34,353 nucleotides of DNA from an uncultured Chloroflexota bacterium (GCA_903864575.1 CAIPGK010000410.1:1-34353); one strand, 5' to 3'. Positions 25,022 to 33,638 are shown, counted from the stretch's first letter. Translations and numbers: made by a program. Notes: generated from the letters alone by a model not told the origin.

Positions 25022-26133
25022 GGGTGCTGCTGGCTGCCGGGGTGCGGCCCAATTTCGTCAAGGCCGCGCCGATCATGACCGCCCTGCGAGGGCGCGGTCA
25101 CGACGTGCGTCTGGTCCACACCGGCCAGCATGCCGACGACGCGATGTCCGGCGCGTTCTTCCGCGATCTCGCTGTGGCGGAGCCGGATGTTCATCTCGCG
25201 GCGGGAGCGGTGGAATCTGCCGCATCGCCAGCCCGCCGGATGGGCCGGATCATGGCCGGGTTCGAGACCATCGTGCTCGGTGAGCGGCCGGACTGGGTCG
25301 TGGTGATGGGCGATGTCGACTCCACCCTCGCCTGCGGGATGGCGACCGCGCGGCTGCGGCGGGTGACCGGCGCGCGGGTGGCCCACGTCGAGGCAGGGCT
25401 CCGCTGCGGCGACATGGATATGCCCGAGGAGTTCAACCGGCGGCTGACCGATCATCTCTCCGACGTGCTGCTGGCGCCGGACGAGGGGGCTGTGCGCAAT
25501 CTGGCTGCCGAGGGCATCGCCGCGGCACAGGTCGAGATGGCCGGAAACGTGATGATCGATACCCTCCTTGACCGGCTCGCCGTCGCGCGCGCGCGGGACC
25601 TTCCCGGGACAATCGGCGCGTCGCCCGGCGGGTATGCCGTCGCCACGCTGCACCGGCAGGCGAACGTGGACGACCCGGCGATGCTCTCGACGATGCTCGA
25701 TGGTCTCGCGGCAGCGGCCCGGCTGCTGCCGATCATCCTGCCGCTCCATCCCCGCACTCGCGAGCGAGCCGCTGCGTTTGGGCTGGAGGATCGGCTGTCC
25801 AGCTTCCGGGTGATCCCGCCGCTCGGCTATCTCGACATGCTTTCGCTGGTCGATGGCGCGGCGCTGGCGCTGACCGACTCCGGGGGGCTGCAGGAGGAAA
25901 CGACCGTTCTCGGCGTCCCCTGCGTGACGCTGCGCCCGAGCACCGAACGGCCCGTCACCGTCACCGAAGGGACGAATCGGCTGATTCCGTGGCCGCCCAC
26001 CGCGGCGGGTATCGCCTCCTGCGCCGACGCAGCGCTGGCTTCGGGAAGGCTGGCCGTCGGCGAGCGCTCGCCCGTTGGCTGGGACGGCGCGGCGGCGGGG
26101 CGCATCGTGACCGCGATGGAGCGCCGGGGGTAG
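25018..26133 (+). CDS. wecB: UDP-N-acetylglucosamine 2-epimerase (non-hydrolysing), WecB type
   Basis: A 371-residue cytoplasmic GT-B-fold epimerase that converts UDP-GlcNAc to UDP-ManNAc for surface glycans. Diagnostic motifs are GVRPNFVKAAPIM at the N-terminus, VHTGQHADDAM, VVMGDVDST (Asp 99/101), VAHVEAGLRCGDMDMPEEFNRRLTD (Glu 125, Glu 138), ATLHRQANVDD (His 212) and LTDSGGLQEE. All the acidic and histidine positions used in catalysis by known WecB proteins appear present. It overlaps the glycosyltransferase stop by 4 bp, so the ManNAc-type donor may be used by the preceding two-domain enzyme. It ends before a convergent terminator-like hairpin. Confidence 0.92.
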   Translation: MRVLLAAGVRPNFVKAAPIMTALRGRGHDVRLVHTGQHADDAMSGAFFRDLAVAEPDVHLAAGAVESAASPARRMGRIMAGFETIVLGERPDWVVVMGDVDSTLACGMATARLRRVTGARVAHVEAGLRCGDMDMPEEFNRRLTDHLSDVLLAPDEGAVRNLAAEGIAAAQVEMAGNVMIDTLLDRLAVARARDLPGTIGASPGGYAVATLHRQANVDDPAMLSTMLDGLAAAARLLPIILPLHPRTRERAAAFGLEDRLSSFRVIPPLGYLDMLSLVDGAALALTDSGGLQEETTVLGVPCVTLRPSTERPVTVTEGTNRLIPWPPTAAGIASCADAALASGRLAVGERSPVGWDGAAAGRIVTAMERRG

Positions 26134-26154
26134 GAGCGCGCTCCATCGCAATCA

Positions 26155-26185
26155 CCGCGCCGGAAGGGCATCCGGCCCGGCGCGG
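26155..26185. terminator. Bidirectional hairpin between wecB and the ANL operon
   Basis: A perfect 9-bp stem (ccgcgccgg 26155-26163, ccggcgcgg 26177-26185) with a 13-nt loop lies between two convergent stops. A 12-bp palindrome ggagcgcgctcc (26133-26144) lies next to it. No T-run on either side. Confidence 0.5.
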
Positions 26186-26205
26186 GGTTGCGGCGTGGAC
26201 GAGGG

Positions 26206-27690
26206 TCAATCGCGGGATTGCGCGGCACGGGCGACCGCTTCGGCCTGAAGGGCGCGGCGGTCGAGCTTGCCCGACGGCAGCAACGGGAGGCGCTCGCGGA
26301 GGTCGAGCTCGCGCGGGACCTTCGTCGGCGCGAGCCGATCCAGCAGCCAGCGGCGGAGGTCTCGCCGGGAGACCTCCTGGCCGGGATGGAGCACGACGAG
26401 CGCGATGATGTCCTCCCCAAGCACCGGGTGAGGTGCGCCGATCGCGGCGGCGTCCGCGACGGCGGGGTGGGCGAGCAGCACGCGTTCGATTTCCAGCGGC
26501 GAGATCATCTCCCCGCCGCGGTTGATGAGGTGCTTGAGCCTGCCGGTGACGCGGAAGCGCCCCTCCGGATCGAGGACGCCGAGGTCGCCGGTGCGATACC
26601 AGCCATCGGGGTCACGTTCGGGGACGGTCGCGCCGATGGAGCCGGGAAAGACAATCGGGCCGCCAATGACGAGTTCTCCCTCCTCGCCGGGCGAACGCGG
26701 AGCGCCATCCGGACCGGCGATCCGGACCGTGTTCGGCAGCAGGGGAAGGTAGCGTGGTTCGGCGCCGGGCTCATCGTGCGGATCGCTGAGGGCGAGGCAG
26801 GGGGCCTCGGAGAGCCCGTAGTCGAAGATCATCGGGGCGTCGAAGCGGCGTGAGAGGGTCTCGGCGAGGGAGGCGGGCATGGGCGCGCTGCCGCTCATGA
26901 GCATGCGGAGGCGGGGCAGGGGGGCGTCGTCCGCGGCCATCAGCGCGGCGTACCAGGAGGGCACGCCGAGGATCCAGGTCGGCGGCGTCTCGCGGATGGA
27001 GGAGAGGACGGTGTGCATATCGGCGGCTGGGTGAATGAGGGCAGCGCTTCCCGCGAGCACGTGCCGAAAGAAGACCGTGCCCATCGCATGGTACGGCGGC
27101 GCGGCGATGAGGCCGAGGTTGTCCCGCGTGAACTCGAGCCGCTCCATCCACGCAGCCGTGGAGACCGCGAGTTGGCCGTGCGTGCGGGGGATGAGACGCG
27201 GTTCTCCGGTCGTGCCAGAGGTGGTGAGGATGATGGCGGGGTCTTCAGGGCTGCGCGGGGCCGGATCGATGGCGGGCGAAGCGCCGGGGATCAGCCAGCC
27301 GGGATCGAGCAGCAGGACCGGGCAGTCGAGCGCGGCGGCGGCTGCCTCGGTTTCCCGCGTGGCGATGGCGATGGCAGGACCCAGCCGATTCCCGAGCAAT
27401 CGCAGCGCGGCGGGCGGCGCGGCGGGGTTGAGTGGAACCGGCGCGGCCATTGCGGAGACGGCCGTGTTGACCACCTCGGCATCGCGGGACTGCGGGATGA
27501 AGAGGGCGATGCGCTCACCCGGAGCGACTCCAGCCTCGGCGAGTACGGCGGCGATCTGCCGGGTGACGCGCCACAGGCTGCCGTAATCGAGCGCCGGCAG
27601 GCCGGGCGAGAGCGCGGCGGGAGCATCGGGGGAGACGGTTGCCCAGTGGAGGATGGCTTCGGGAACGGTACGGAATTCGGGGGTGGTCAA
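26206..27690 (-). CDS. ANL-superfamily adenylate-forming enzyme (acyl-CoA synthetase / stand-alone A domain)
   Basis: A 494-residue enzyme predicted to activate a carboxylic acid as acyl-AMP and pass it to CoA or a carrier phosphopantetheine. All core motifs are intact: P-loop TTSGTTGEPR (156-165), YGLSE (291-295), GWYRTGDLG, GRLKHLINRGGEMISPLEIE and the C-terminal catalytic Lys in LPSGKLDR (K475). The INRGGE(K/M)I form is shared with EntE/DhbE-type and oxalate-CoA-ligase-type enzymes, but the substrate pocket cannot be read by eye. The start is TTG 27690, backed by aggag 7 nt upstream and a 4-bp TTGA overlap with the preceding ANL gene. The two genes are therefore translationally coupled and probably make enzymes for the same pathway. 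Confidence 0.88.
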   Translation of the reverse strand: MTTPEFRTVPEAILHWATVSPDAPAALSPGLPALDYGSLWRVTRQIAAVLAEAGVAPGERIALFIPQSRDAEVVNTAVSAMAAPVPLNPAAPPAALRLLGNRLGPAIAIATRETEAAAAALDCPVLLLDPGWLIPGASPAIDPAPRSPEDPAIILTTSGTTGEPRLIPRTHGQLAVSTAAWMERLEFTRDNLGLIAAPPYHAMGTVFFRHVLAGSAALIHPAADMHTVLSSIRETPPTWILGVPSWYAALMAADDAPLPRLRMLMSGSAPMPASLAETLSRRFDAPMIFDYGLSEAPCLALSDPHDEPGAEPRYLPLLPNTVRIAGPDGAPRSPGEEGELVIGGPIVFPGSIGATVPERDPDGWYRTGDLGVLDPEGRFRVTGRLKHLINRGGEMISPLEIERVLLAHPAVADAAAIGAPHPVLGEDIIALVVLHPGQEVSRRDLRRWLLDRLAPTKVPRELDLRERLPLLPSGKLDRRALQAEAVARAAQSRD

Positions 27691-29177
27691 CGGGTGCTCC
27701 TGACGGTGAGTTCGGCGACGAGCGCCGAGCGGTCGACTTTGCCCGCGGTGGTGAGCGGCAAACTGTCGCGAAACGAGAACGCGCGCGGGACATGGCTGGC
27801 GGGAATTCGGTCAAGCAGCCAGCGGCGAATCACGCGGGGGGGAATCGTCGCGCCGGGACGGACCACGACCACCCCCTCGAGGTCTTCGCCCAGCGTCGGG
27901 TGAGCTACCGGCAGGACGGCGGCCCCAATGATCTCGGGGTGGGAGAGCAATGCCTGCTCGATCGCTGCCGGGGATATCTTCTCGCCGCCGCGATTGATCA
28001 GGTGCTTGAGCCGCCCGGTGATGATGAAGGAGCCGTCGTCGGCCATGACGCCGAGATCTCCGGTGCGGAACCAGCCGCCGGGGAAGAATTCGCTGCCGTC
28101 GCCGCCAATGTAGCCGTGAAAGACGTTGGGCCCGCGAGCGACGATTTCGCCTTCCTCGCCGGGAGGCAGGCGTTCGCCGCCAGGTCCGGCGATGGAGACG
28201 GAACCGGGAACCATCGGACGGTAGCGCGGAACGCCGTGTTCCTCGTCATCCGGCCCGGCAAAGGCGAGGCAGAGCGCTTCGGTGAGGCCATAGTCGCGAT
28301 GCAGCGGCGCGCCGAACAGTGCGGAGACCGCACGGGCGCTATCTGATGGAAATGGAGCGGCGGTACTGATGAGCCGCTCGAAGCGGGGCACGGGTGGGCC
28401 ATCCGCCGCGGCGGCGAGCAGGGCTTCCCACCTCGATGGCGCGATGCTGCCCATGGTAGGCCGCCCGTGTCGGATGGCTGCAACGACCTCTGCTGGAGCG
28501 GTCGATCCCGCGAACACGGTGCAGGCTCCGGCGGCGACCGCCTTGACGAACGCTGCTGCCCCGAGGATGTGATGCGGCTGGGTGGCGCTCAGGAGACGCG
28601 CGCCGGGATGGAGCGCATGATGCCGGGCGACCAGCGGCTGGACATCGAAATACTGGGCGTGATGGCGCGGCACGAACCGGGGCAGTCCGGTACTGCCCGA
28701 GGTTGCGGTGATGGTCCCGACATCGTCCGGGCCCGGCATGCCGACGGGCGGTACTGCCGCGCCACGAGCGAGGCGCAGACCGGGCTGCAGCGCCACCACC
28801 GGGCAGCCGAGCGGCGCGGCGAGCGACTCCTGGCCAGGAGGAACGATGGCAAGGCATGGCCGCAGCCGCTCCCCGATGGCAGCCAGCACGGAGGGTGGCG
28901 CGGCCGGATCGAGCGGCGCGGCGGCGGCGGCGGCCATCGTCAGGGTGATGGCGATCCCGGCATCCCGGCCCATTGGCAGGAGGAGGGCGACGCGATCGGT
29001 CGGGCCGACGCCGTGGGAGCGCAGAGCCGCAGTGAATTCCGACGACCGTTCCGCGATGTCGCGGAAGGTGAGTTCAGGATGGCCGATGGCGATGGCGGCG
29101 ATTTCGTCCGGGCGCGTCCGCCCCTGGAACGAGATGATCTCGTCAAGGGTGCGCATGGTGGGCGATGGTGCGGGCAT
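27687..29177 (-). CDS. ANL-superfamily adenylate-forming enzyme, second copy
   Basis: A 496-residue paralogue of the neighbouring enzyme. Core motifs are intact: P-loop TATSGSTGLPR (region 157-167), YGLTE (296-300), GWFRTGDLG, GRLKHLINRGGEKISPAAIE and the catalytic Lys in TTAGKVDR (K480). The acyl-pocket region differs from its neighbour (SATQPHHILGAAAF against IAAPPYHAMGTVFF), so the two probably activate different acids. ATG 29177 follows tggaga at 6 nt; an in-frame ORF extends further up to 29393 through the terminator region and is not used. It sits after the iolB terminator, so it may start a separate transcript of two ANL genes. Confidence 0.87.
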   Translation of the reverse strand: MPAPSPTMRTLDEIISFQGRTRPDEIAAIAIGHPELTFRDIAERSSEFTAALRSHGVGPTDRVALLLPMGRDAGIAITLTMAAAAAAPLDPAAPPSVLAAIGERLRPCLAIVPPGQESLAAPLGCPVVALQPGLRLARGAAVPPVGMPGPDDVGTITATSGSTGLPRFVPRHHAQYFDVQPLVARHHALHPGARLLSATQPHHILGAAAFVKAVAAGACTVFAGSTAPAEVVAAIRHGRPTMGSIAPSRWEALLAAAADGPPVPRFERLISTAAPFPSDSARAVSALFGAPLHRDYGLTEALCLAFAGPDDEEHGVPRYRPMVPGSVSIAGPGGERLPPGEEGEIVARGPNVFHGYIGGDGSEFFPGGWFRTGDLGVMADDGSFIITGRLKHLINRGGEKISPAAIEQALLSHPEIIGAAVLPVAHPTLGEDLEGVVVVRPGATIPPRVIRRWLLDRIPASHVPRAFSFRDSLPLTTAGKVDRSALVAELTVRSTR

Positions 29178-29263
29178 GGCGGCTCTCCAGGTTGGGTAAA
29201 GTGCTGTGTCGCGCCGGGGCCGCCGCCGGTTGAAGCAGTATCCGAGCATCCGGCCGAAATCAG

Positions 29264-29302
29264 GAAGACCCCGGTCGCCACCGACCGGGCGCCGGGGTCT
29301 TC
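29264..29302 (-). terminator. Terminator hairpin downstream of iolB
   Basis: An 11-bp perfect stem (gaagaccccgg 29264-29274, ccggggtcttc 29292-29302) begins 24 nt after the iolB stop. On the minus strand it is followed by ctgatttcgg, with a short T-run. A smaller inner stem (ggtcg/cgacc) is nested in the loop. It is the best terminator candidate in the window, and it separates iolB from the two downstream ANL genes. Confidence 0.6.
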
Positions 29303-29325
29303 GGGAACGGCCGCGGCGTGGCGTT

Positions 29326-30228
29326 CTACCCGCGCTTGCCCGCCGGGCCGTTCTGCCGCTCGGCGATGTCATGGTAGGAGCCGATTCCGTCATTGAGCGC
29401 GGGCGCCCAGGTGCCGCGGACCCAGCCGTATCGGGGATCGTCGCTCGGCTGCAGGGTGCGCTCGCTTTCGTCGCCGGCGAGGACGTTCAGGTAGTAGGCG
29501 TGGTAGCCGTGGGCGACCGCGAAGGCATGGTAGCCCTCCTGCACGAGGAGGAGATCGCCATCGTGGATGGTCCAGGCGGCGTCGAAGCTGCCGTCATCGG
29601 TATACAGCCGTTGCAGGGCGAATCCGTCGCTCGGCTCGATCCGGTAGTAATAGATCTCCTCCAGATCCGCTTCGGCGGGCAGAGCGGAGATGTCATGCTT
29701 GTGCGGCGGGTAGGAGGACCAGTTGCCGCTGGGCGTGATGACTTCGATGACCAGCAGGCGATCGGCGGGGAAGTCCGGGCCGATGATGGTGTGGATCTGG
29801 CGGGCGGCGTTGCCCGCGCCGCGAATCTCGGTCGGGGTGTCTTCCGGGCGGACCAGTTTCGCCGGAAAGTGACGGTCCGCGCGGGCGCCGGTGACCGCGA
29901 GTTCGAGATCGGTCTCGGCGCGGACGACGAAGCTCGATTCGCGCGGGAGGTAGAGCGCCCACGGCTTGCCGGCGAAGACGTTTTCCCGGCCGCCGATTTC
30001 CCACGTGTGGCCCTCGGCCTCGACGACGCACCGGCCGGACAATGGCACGAGGGCGACCTCATTGACGTCGGTGTAGTGGCTCCAGGAGTGGCCCGCCGGC
30101 ACGCGCCGGACAATCAGGGAGCAGTACTCCCAATCCGCGCTTTCAGGGGTGACGTGGATGACCTCGCCATTCTTGCCGGGGTCGGCGCTGCGGACGAGAA
30201 GATCCTTGGGGGCGCGCGTGATGGCCAT
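29326..30228 (-). CDS. iolB: 5-deoxy-glucuronate isomerase
   Basis: A 300-residue bicupin enzyme that converts 5-deoxy-D-glucuronate (the IolD product) to 2-deoxy-5-keto-D-gluconate in inositol catabolism. Family marks include the conserved WEYCSLIVRRVPAGHSW opening, the central SSYPPHKHD metal-binding His cluster, LEEIYYYRIEPSDGFALQRLYTDD with a metal Glu, and GYHAFAVAHGYHAYYLNVLAG with further His residues. ATG 30228 has aggagg 4 nt upstream. It is flanked on both sides by ANL genes on the same strand rather than by other iol genes. The intergenic gap upstream is 123 nt and a strong hairpin follows, so it may be a one-gene unit that happens to sit inside the cluster. Confidence 0.93.
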   Translation of the reverse strand: MAITRAPKDLLVRSADPGKNGEVIHVTPESADWEYCSLIVRRVPAGHSWSHYTDVNEVALVPLSGRCVVEAEGHTWEIGGRENVFAGKPWALYLPRESSFVVRAETDLELAVTGARADRHFPAKLVRPEDTPTEIRGAGNAARQIHTIIGPDFPADRLLVIEVITPSGNWSSYPPHKHDISALPAEADLEEIYYYRIEPSDGFALQRLYTDDGSFDAAWTIHDGDLLLVQEGYHAFAVAHGYHAYYLNVLAGDESERTLQPSDDPRYGWVRGTWAPALNDGIGSYHDIAERQNGPAGKRG

Positions 30229-30351
30229 GATGCCTCCTGGATGGTCGGGCGGTGATGCGACTGGCGTCATGCTACCGCGACTGGAGTCCCGCAAGCCGCC
30301 GCCGACCCGGTCAGCGCATGCGTCGACGCGAGCCGTTCGGGGCGAATGCGG

Positions 30352-32466
30352 TCAGCGCGGCTCGAACAGGATCGACGCGATGGCGAAGCCAAGCGGCGGA
30401 GCAGACTCCTGCGAGTTCTTTCGCTTGTTCTTTTTCTTGCCCTTGCCGCCCTTTTTCCGGTTTCCTGCCGGGGCGGTGGTGGAAAAGGTGATGGTGGCGG
30501 GCTGGTTGGCGGGAAGATCGACGGGGATCGCCAGTTTGAACGCGCCCACCGGACGGAGCAGGAATGAATCCTCCGTGTCGCCCGCCGAAACGAGGATGAG
30601 GCGGCCGTTGCATTGCGGATCGTCACAGTGGCCGCGCAGAACGATTTCGCGTATCGGCAGTGACGGCGACACGGTGATGGCGAGGCGCTCCGCGAGCGGA
30701 CGGTCATGGCCAAAGGAGGGCATCCCGCCGACGAGGCGGACGGGGCCCTGAACGGGTGCGTCCGGAACCGCGGCAGCGGCAACCGGCGGGTTGGCCGGGG
30801 TCGGGGCCGGAGCTGGAGCCGAGGCCGGGGCTGGAACCGAGGCCGCAACCGGAGCCGGGGCCGCGGCGGCTTGCATCTTCTCGGCGGCTGCGCGCCGCTC
30901 GGCGAGGGCGGCCAATGCGGCCTTGACGGCCTCAGTCTCGGCGGCCTGGGCCTCGACACTAATTCTGGCGGCTGCGGCGGCTTCCGCGGCGGCAATGGTG
31001 GCGGCAAGGGCCGTGCGGTCCACTTGACCGTCGGGTGTGGTCGGGATGTCGTCCAGCATGGTGATCGAGCGAGGCACCTTGGTCACGGTGAGCCGGTCGA
31101 GCATCCAGCGGCGAAGTTCCCGGTTGTTCACCGCCGCGCCGGGGCGCAGGACGACGGCGGCCCGGAGATCCTCGCCCAGCAATTCATCAGGCACGCTGTA
31201 GATTCCGGCCGCGGCGACGCCGGGATGCGAGCGAAGCGCGGCTTCCACCTCGGCGGGGTCGATCAGGGTGCCGCCCCGATTGATCAGTGAGGTGGATCGC
31301 CCCGACAGGTGAAGGGCGCCGGACTCGTCGATAACCCCGCGGTCACCGGTGCGGAACCAGCCATCCGGCGTGAGGGAGGAGGGGTCGATGCCATCGTGGC
31401 CGATGTACCCGGCGAAGCGGTGTGGGCCGGTGGTCACGATGTCGCCCGGCTGACCGGCGGGGACCGGCTGGCCATCTTCGCCGAGAATGGCCACGGCGCC
31501 CGGAATGAGCGGCCAGAGCAAACCGGGTTGAACGTCGTCGACGGAGGCGAACGCCGTGTGGGGCGCTTCCGGCGGTCCATAGTCAATTGCGGCGGGCGCG
31601 CCGAAGACGGATAGAAGATCGGCGGCAAGGGTGGGATCGGGGGCGGCGCCAGAGATGACCAGCACGCGGAACGGATAATCCGGGCGGTCGGCAGTCATGG
31701 TGTCGATCAGGTGCCGATAGCGGTGCGGCGGCGCGGATGTCCAGGTGGGACGGAGGGCGAGAATGGCCGCCCGGGCCGCCGCCGGTTCGGCAGACGCGGG
31801 GGAGACGATCGTGCCTCCGGTCATGAGCGTGGCGACAGCGCCGGTCAGGGCCGGGTCCTGGAGGGTGAATCCGGGCACGAGCCAGCGATCGCGCGGACCA
31901 AGGCCGAGGGCGCGCGCGAAGGGCATCGCCGCGCCGACGAGCTGCCGGTGCTGGCGCGGCACGAGTCGAGGCTCGCCGGTCAGCCCGGCAGTGAGCAGGA
32001 GCATGGCGATCTGTTCCGGGCGGGGGTGCGGGGTCGCGTCGGGCGGATCGTCCGAATCGACGGCGAGGACCGGACCCGGATACACGTCGATCACGGGGCA
32101 ACCGAGGGCAGCGGCGCGCTCCGCGAGACCGGACGCGGCGAGCACGAGGCGTGGGCGGATGAGCGCCGCTGCGGCGGCCAATTCGGCGGCGGGCGCGAGG
32201 TGATCCAATGGCGCGGCGGGAGCAGCGGCGGCGACGGCCAGGGTGAGCACGAGCGCGTCGCGGGAGGGCGGCATCAGCAGCGCGACGGGGTCGCCGGGTC
32301 CGATGCCCGCCGCCCGGAGGGTTGCCGCGACCCGCCTCACGATGCGGTCGAGATCCCCCCAGGTGATGTCTGGCTGGTCGAGGGCGATGGCCGCGGGAGC
32401 GTCCCGCTGGACGGAGGCCCAGTTGGAGATGGCGCGTGGAAGGGTGTGGAAGGAGAGGAGGTTCAT
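30352..32466 (-). CDS. Degenerate ANL-superfamily protein with alanine-rich linker and novel C-terminal domain
   Basis: A 704-residue protein, about 210 residues longer than its paralogues. Residues 1-490 keep the ANL fold but are eroded at active-site motifs. The P-loop reads LLTAGLTGEPR (158-167) instead of TSGTTG, the A5 motif is YGPPE in place of YG[LT][ST]E, A8 is GRSTSLINRGGTLI, and the universally important A10 lysine is Gln (TPDGQVDR, Q481). GWFRTGDRG is kept. An Ala-rich helix (485-536) and a Pro/Ala linker (537-572) lead to a C-terminal domain of about 130 residues. This domain is strand-rich, with HCDDPQCNG (C614, C619) and a very basic loop KKGGKGKKKNKRKN (671-684), and I do not recognise it. 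ATG 32466 is chosen by alignment to the paralogues; the ribosome binding site is weak. It may be a non-catalytic partner or scaffold for the adjacent carrier protein. Confidence 0.78.
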   Translation of the reverse strand: MNLLSFHTLPRAISNWASVQRDAPAAIALDQPDITWGDLDRIVRRVAATLRAAGIGPGDPVALLMPPSRDALVLTLAVAAAAPAAPLDHLAPAAELAAAAALIRPRLVLAASGLAERAAALGCPVIDVYPGPVLAVDSDDPPDATPHPRPEQIAMLLLTAGLTGEPRLVPRQHRQLVGAAMPFARALGLGPRDRWLVPGFTLQDPALTGAVATLMTGGTIVSPASAEPAAARAAILALRPTWTSAPPHRYRHLIDTMTADRPDYPFRVLVISGAAPDPTLAADLLSVFGAPAAIDYGPPEAPHTAFASVDDVQPGLLWPLIPGAVAILGEDGQPVPAGQPGDIVTTGPHRFAGYIGHDGIDPSSLTPDGWFRTGDRGVIDESGALHLSGRSTSLINRGGTLIDPAEVEAALRSHPGVAAAGIYSVPDELLGEDLRAAVVLRPGAAVNNRELRRWMLDRLTVTKVPRSITMLDDIPTTPDGQVDRTALAATIAAAEAAAAARISVEAQAAETEAVKAALAALAERRAAAEKMQAAAAPAPVAASVPAPASAPAPAPTPANPPVAAAAVPDAPVQGPVRLVGGMPSFGHDRPLAERLAITVSPSLPIREIVLRGHCDDPQCNGRLILVSAGDTEDSFLLRPVGAFKLAIPVDLPANQPATITFSTTAPAGNRKKGGKGKKKNKRKNSQESAPPLGFAIASILFEPR

Positions 32467-32521
32467 GCGGAGAGTCCGTCCCAATCGAGCGGATGATTCG
32501 AGCGAATGATGCCTGTCTTTG

Positions 32522-33499
32522 TCACGGTCTGCGAGCTGCGCCAGCATCCGGCATGGCGGGTGGAGCAAGGTCGCGGGCAGCGAGCCAGATCTGGACTTCG
32601 GCGGCGATGGGAGCAATAGTCCTCGCGGCAAGCCCGTGCCCGGTGCTGGATGATGCGAGAAACCGGATGGTGGGAGTCCGGGTGGTAAGTGAGGCGTACG
32701 TTTCGGCTGCCGCGCGGTGATCCCAGTTGGGCGTCAGGAGCAGCGTGAGATCGAGATCGGCGGGCGTGGGCGCCCGGTGACTGAAGACGAAGCGGCGGAT
32801 GCCCTGTTCGCCGATGGCGACCGCTTCTTCTTCGGAAAGCGAGAGATCGGGATTGCCGAAATAGGGGTCGAGGAGAAAGATCGCGACGTCGCCGTCGTGC
32901 GAGAGGATGCGGCTCACCTCCCAGGCATAGGGAGCGCCCATGCAAATGGCCATGATGCGCCACGGTCCTGCGGGAGCGATGGCGCGAATGCCGGCGAGCC
33001 AGGTCTGGCACACATGGGTGAACCAGGCTTCCGGATCGGTGGCTGCCGAGGCTGGCGGCAACTCGGTGACGAGCGAGGTCACGCCGCGTTGCCCGGAAAG
33101 ATGGCGGGCGAGCCAGGCGACGTTGACCGGGTTGGGCCCGACCGCTCCGGGGGCGACGAAGAGGGGCGCGATGCCTTCCGCGCCGCGGGTGACGCTGACG
33201 GTCAGATTGTTCGGCGCCACGATCGGCGCCATGCCGTGCCGATCGATGCACTCCTGGACGAGGTCGGCCATCTCGCTTGGGGTCGGCGCTTCGATGACCG
33301 CGTGGTCGGGCAGGTCGATCCGAAACCAGGCCTCGATGCGGGTTTCCAGATAGAGCACGTCCATCGAATCCGCGCCGTGGGCGAAGAGGTCGGTGTCCGC
33401 GGTCACCGCATGTTGTGGCACGTCGAGAAGTTCCGCCCAAAAACTGCGGAGCACGTCGAGCGTTGTCGGCCGCTTGGGCTGGGTGGGGGAGGACGTCAC
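32522..33499 (-). CDS. Fused carrier protein-thioesterase (ACP/PCP-TE didomain), apparent Cys nucleophile
   Basis: A 325-residue protein with two domains. Residues 12-88 form a phosphopantetheine carrier domain: DLFAHGADSMDVL contains the GxDS attachment site with Ser45. Residues about 100-312 form an alpha/beta-hydrolase of the NRPS/PKS thioesterase type, beginning APLFVAPGAVG and ending near TGHGLAARTIAPIA. The nucleophile elbow reads IMAICMGAPYAWEV where family members have GHSxGG, so Cys186 replaces Ser. Asp211 (FLLDPYF) and His288 (STGHG) complete a plausible triad. Cys thioesterases are rare; the obafluorin synthetase TE is a known example. The start is GTG 33499. The gene lies 55 nt before the degenerate ANL gene and after another ANL gene, consistent with stand-alone adenylating enzymes loading this carrier. 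Confidence 0.8.
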   Translation of the reverse strand: MTSSPTQPKRPTTLDVLRSFWAELLDVPQHAVTADTDLFAHGADSMDVLYLETRIEAWFRIDLPDHAVIEAPTPSEMADLVQECIDRHGMAPIVAPNNLTVSVTRGAEGIAPLFVAPGAVGPNPVNVAWLARHLSGQRGVTSLVTELPPASAATDPEAWFTHVCQTWLAGIRAIAPAGPWRIMAICMGAPYAWEVSRILSHDGDVAIFLLDPYFGNPDLSLSEEEAVAIGEQGIRRFVFSHRAPTPADLDLTLLLTPNWDHRAAAETYASLTTRTPTIRFLASSSTGHGLAARTIAPIAAEVQIWLAARDLAPPAMPDAGAARRP

Positions 33500-33638
33500 G
33501 TTCGGTCGTTCCTTTGCCTCGGGACTTGAGTACAGGAACCTGTCGCAGGGTCTCAGGCCAAACCGGGAATGTCACCGTGGTCATGTCCGGGAGTGTAGCC
33601 CTGCCGCGCGCGGGATGCCGGTGTGGTTGTGCGTCGAT

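Noticed and set aside
33500-33638. Small ORF starting ATG 33584 on the minus strand before the carrier-thioesterase gene
   Set aside because: It runs out of frame through the carrier-TE gene with Arg/His-rich composition and has no clear ribosome binding site.
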